Source of the DNA: Vitellaria paradoxa
Lineage: Eukaryota; Streptophyta; Magnoliopsida; Ericales; Sapotaceae
Direction of reading: 5' to 3'
Assembly (NCBI GenBank): GCA_019916065.1
Contig: CM034233.1
Coordinates: 26,919,936 to 26,983,935 of the forward strand
DNA: 64,000 nucleotides
The position numbers were made by a program, and so were the translations under genes. The notes under the pieces are model-generated. The model had not been told where the DNA came from. It was given only the letters and a program-made list of their open reading frames with translations, and did not search any database. This document shows, in pieces, positions 60,687 to 64,000 of this stretch (position 1 is its first letter; every line of letters begins with the position of its first letter).

Positions 60687-61445
60687 TTATGATATACAAT
60701 TTTCAGTATTTTTTGTGAGATGAAGATTCATATCAACAGGTGTTCGTGCAATATTGCTATCATCTCTAATAAATTTATCAAGTATTTGCTTGATATAATG
60801 TGATTGAGATAAAGCATATCCATAAGATGTTTTGATGATTTTAACACCAAGTATGACATCCGCAACACCTAAGTCTTTCATGTCGAACGTACTAGCCAAC
60901 ATTTTCTTAGTAGCTTTAATAATATCATTATTGCTACCTATGATAATCATATCATCCACATAGAGACATACAATGACATATTCATTTAATATGTTTTTCA
61001 CATAAACACATTTATCACATTCATTAATGTGAAAACCATTTGACATCATAACATTATCAAATTTTTCATGCCATTGTTTAGGTGCTTGTTTAAGTCCATA
61101 AAGTGACTTAACAAGTTTACATACCTTATTTTCTTGGCCTGGAACCACAAACCCTTCGGGTTGTTCCATATATATTTCCTCATTTAGTTCCCCATTCAAG
61201 AATGCCGTATTCACATCTATTTGATGTATTTCAAGGTTATGCAATGCTGTGAAAGCAATTAACATACGAATGAATGTTATTCTTGTAACAGGTGAATATG
61301 TGTCAAAATAATCTACTCTCTCCTTTTGTTTATAGCCTTTGACTACAAGTCTTGCCTTGTATTTATCAATGGATCCATCAGCTTTCATCTTCCTCTTAAA
61401 GATCCATTTATAACCTAAGGGTTTACTCCCTGGTGGAAGGTCCAC
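60687..61445 (-). pseudogene. copia reverse transcriptase (antisense)
   Basis: 252 codons open on the minus strand: GYKWIFKRKMKADGSIDKYK, ARLVVKGYKQKERVDY, TAFLNGELNEEIYM, KSLYGLKQAPKQWHEKF, the catalytic LYVDDMIIIGS and DLGVADVILGVKI. This domain is well preserved, with YVDD intact. Confidence 0.9.
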
Positions 61446-62053
61446 CAGCTCCCAAGTATGGTTACTGATGATGGATTCAATTTCACTGTCAATGGCTTCT
61501 TTCCATAAAAAAAGCTTCAGGAGTAGACATTGCTTCCTTGAAACTTTGAGGTTCCTTTTCTAACAAAAATGTTAGAAAATCAGGACCAAAGGTTTTGCTA
61601 GTCCTTGCTCGTTTACTTCGTCTAGGTTCATCTTCATTTCTTTTTTCCAAAAACCTTCCGTCTTGCTCATTTCTAGCTACACATTCATAAGTTCTTTTGA
61701 GGGAACTTACTTTCTGTGTAGGTTTATAAGGAAATATATTTTCAAAGAATGATACATTCTTAGACTCAATAATGGTATTCTCATGTATCTCAGAATTATT
61801 AAACTTATATACAAGAAACCGATATTACTTACCAAAAAAAAAAAAGAAACCGATATGCACTACTGTTATGAGCATATCCAATGAATATACAATCAATAGT
61901 TTTAGGTCCAATATTAGTCCTTTTAGGAGTTGGAATTGCGACCTTAGCTAAACATCCCCACACTCTTAAGAATTTATAGGTAAGTTCTCGACCTTTCCAT
62001 AATTCATAAGGAGTTTTGTTCAATTTTTTTATGGGGTATTTTGTTGAGAACAT
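61446..62053 (-). pseudogene. copia integrase C-terminal and linker region (antisense)
   Basis: PYELWKGRELTYKFLRVWGC and DCIFIGYAHNSSAYRF are readable at 61840-62030. Then come ENIFPYKPTQKVSSLKRTY and the acidic linker leading into RT. A poly-A insertion near 61835 breaks the frame. Confidence 0.75.
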
Positions 62054-62678
62054 AATTTGCGGAAAGCAAAGCTTCCCCCCACAAATTCTGAGGTAAACCA
62101 GAACTTATTAACATAGCATTCATCATTTCTTTTAAAGTTCTATTATTACGTTCGGCAACTTGGAATGACTCACTAATTATCATCCCCTCAGCATGTATCT
62201 CATATATGATTGCTTGGAGATCTTGAACTTGATTAATTATACTCTTTGAATCAATCATTTTGTACTCAAGAAATTTGCTAACTACGAATTTCTTCGAGCC
62301 AGCATCTTCTGTCTTGTACATTTTGTCTAAAGATTCCCAGAGTTCCTTAGACGTTTTTATTGGACTATACACGTTATATAACATGTTATCCAATCCATTG
62401 AGGATATAATTACGGCACAAGAAATCAGCATGTTTCCATGCCTCAATCGTTGCCATAACATGACTGTCAGTCTCATTCTCATCCAAATGTGGCACATCTT
62501 CCTTAAGAAACTTTGCCAAATTCAATGTGGTGAGATAAAATAACATTTTTTGTTGCCATCTTTTAAAATCTACACCATTGAATTTTTCCAGCTTCTCACC
62601 ATGGCCCATTGGCACATTAGGAACAGTGATCGGTGTTGCAACTAGAACAGTAACCGAATTTACTGTCTCACTTGTCAT
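62054..62678 (-). pseudogene. copia gag fused to integrase by internal deletion (antisense)
   Basis: From the ATG at 62678 (MTSETVNSV) gag is open through EKLEKFNGVDFKRWQQKM and KELWESLDKMYKTEDAGSKK to IISESFQ at about 62161. It then joins in frame to VAERNNRTLKEMMNAMLISS of the integrase catalytic end. Zinc knuckle, protease and both integrase Asp residues are missing. Confidence 0.88.
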
Positions 62679-62840
62679 TTTCCCAAATCTAGAAAATTGA
62701 CACATTAAAAAATTTTATTTAAAATTTTATATTTGGCACAAATAATTTAAATATAGTGTACCTATCCTGATGCGGTAACTTTCCATTTGTGCTCTCTGTC
62801 GAGTCAGCATCTGCATTTGCATTTCAGCCATTTCATTCAT

Positions 62841-62849
62841 GTGGGGGAT
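62841..62849 (+). promoter_or_regulatory. Polypurine-tract-like sequence before right LTR
   Basis: GTGGGGGAT directly precedes TGTTGGAATTC. In sense and position it fits a plus-strand element, contrary to the coding strand inside. Confidence 0.6.
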
Positions 62850-63632
62850 TGTTGGAATTCATGGTTTTAACTATGAATTTTTATAAACTTTAAGCCAATA
62901 TTTATGTGGAATCCATATATTATTAATTATGGATCAAATGTGGAATTAATATAATTATGTAAGAATATTAATTCTATGTATTCACATGTTCAAAACCATG
63001 AATTATGTGAATGAAAATTGGCTTCAAAGTTAGAACCAAAGTGGGCCTGAATAAATTTTGGGCTTGAATGATCTCATTTTGGATTTTGGGCTTAGAAAAT
63101 TCTGTGGCCCATTAGCCCAATCTAATTATTAGTCCAGTCCAAATATTGTTTCTCCAAAACTACGTCGTTTTGGATTATCTCTTCCTAACAAACATGTCTG
63201 TTCTATGAACAGATGCCCCTCTTCATGAATAGTGGTGTCTACTCTTCCAATAGACATGGCTAATGGCTAATTATTTAAACATTCATCCTTACATAAAATG
63301 GGGTTGGGATTTTTTGCATTAAAAATATTGCATACAAAATTCTTTTGCATAAGAAAATTTCATTTACATACAAAGAGTACAAGTAAAGTATTGGTTCGCA
63401 AGAACACACAAATTGTCGCTTCCTTTTGTGTGTATGTGTGATCATTTTATTCTGGGAGACTGACGTCCGTTAAAACCAGAAGTTTTATGGGGGGCGAATT
63501 CAGTCTTAAGGAGATAGTATCCAACACTAGACTTGATCAGTGAATTCGATTTTCTGCACAAAATTGTAAGTTCAATTTAATGATATTTAGTTTTCTCAAA
63601 ATAGTGACTGAATTTGACTAATTTTTTCATCA
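62850..63632 (+). repeat. Right LTR
   Basis: 783 bp, the same length as the left LTR and collinear with it; ends TTTTTTCATCA before the CTATT duplication. Confidence 0.92.
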
Positions 63633-64000
63633 CTATTATAATCGGATGAGATATTTTTTTAGTCATACAGAATTAATTTGGATGACTCAAGCTCCCTCGC
63701 CAAATCTTTCAATATAGGACAGTCAAGGCCAAGCTAGGTTAGTTATCTACCTGATGTCCAATTGCCTACGTCTATTAATTGATTAATCACAAAGTAAACA
63801 ATTTTCAAGCACAATCATAAGTTTGCCTTCATCACAAGCTACGGACCTACGACCATCTCCACACACAATGCAAATTTTTATACAATTAACAAGCTGATAC
63901 GATTACTTGGAAATCAATTAAAATTAGCCTGCTTGCATCACGATTCATATATATATATATATATATATATCTCAAATATCTGTTGGTTGCTGGCAGTCAA
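63633..64000. repeat. Segmental duplication, copy 2 (right part)
   Basis: Continues the sequence of 57231 after removal of the LTR element, matching 52540-52930 (for example TCGGATGAGATATTTTT and CCATCTCCACACAC). Holds an (AT)n run at 63949-63970. The copy runs off the window. Confidence 0.8.

Larger units (their letters stand above)
57236..63632 (+). mobile_element. LTR retrotransposon with two 783-bp LTRs, copia coding region in antisense
   Basis: LTRs at 57236-58018 and 62850-63632, both TGTTGGAATTCATGG...TTTTTTCATCA. Perfect target duplication CTATT (57231-57235 and 63633-63637). A rough hand count gives about 3-4 percent difference between the LTRs. A purine tract before the right LTR, GGGCCCA/GGGCTT motifs and TATTTAA at about 57658 suggest plus orientation, but the copia genes inside are on the minus strand. 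No TGG-type primer-binding site is seen at either LTR. Confidence 0.85.

Noticed and set aside
1..64000. CRISPR arrays, bacterial operons, riboswitches, integrons
   Set aside because: No regularly spaced repeats, Shine-Dalgarno-led gene runs or such structures were seen; the content is plant nuclear DNA.

Overview
This window is nuclear DNA of a flowering plant, probably a eudicot. It is very AT-rich and intron-bearing, with plant retrotransposon families, plant-type hAT transposases, and one single-copy metabolic gene whose exon structure can be fully reconstructed. No bacterial, CRISPR or organellar gene cluster is visible. The species cannot be named from the sequence.

Only one host gene looks intact: quinolinate phosphoribosyltransferase (NAD biosynthesis), minus strand, nine coding exons between 17289 and 21082. 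All splice sites are GT/AG and the exons join into one frame of 329 codons plus stop. Two further host-derived pieces are broken first exons on the minus strand: a heat-shock transcription factor DNA-binding domain with an internal deletion (29412-29553), and the start of the 26S proteasome subunit RPN2/PSMD1 with a stop codon (30319-30473).

The rest is layered transposons. From left: 5S-rRNA-derived, Cassandra-like LTR pieces (about 960-1090, and 2321-2375 continuing at 10820-10889). The second is split by an 8.4-kb hAT element (2376-10819), which is itself split by a 3.8-kb LTR-like element (3555-7336). A LINE-1 relic (about 11760-16370) carries a non-autonomous BED-finger element, one SINE and microsatellites; a second SINE lies just before it. 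The QPT gene follows, with MITEs on both sides, then a second copy of the LTR-like family (23759-27401), the two gene fragments and 3.7 kb of empty AT-rich DNA. From 34.3 to 51.4 kb lie two foldback elements. The first is split by a Ty1/copia element (34379-45356), which carries two younger insertions of its own. The second is split by the third copy of the 3.7-kb LTR-like family (46098-49768, inverted) and by an RTE-type LINE fragment. From 51 kb to the end runs a diverged segmental duplication; its second copy is interrupted by an LTR element (57236-63632) whose LTRs appear to point opposite to the copia coding sequence inside.

Five LTR-type insertions are supported by terminal TG...CA and 5-bp target duplications read directly (ATTAA, TTAAG, ATCCA, CTATT, and ATACA/ATGCA with one mismatch). 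A sixth, with mutated ends, has an ATTAT duplication confirmed by an empty site. One SINE has a perfect 17-bp duplication. The most unusual signals are two tRNA-like modules conserved in all three copies of the 3.7-kb family, the adjacent RPN2 and HSF first exons, the hAT insertion in a 5S-like domain, and an inverted repeat across an LTR/internal junction.
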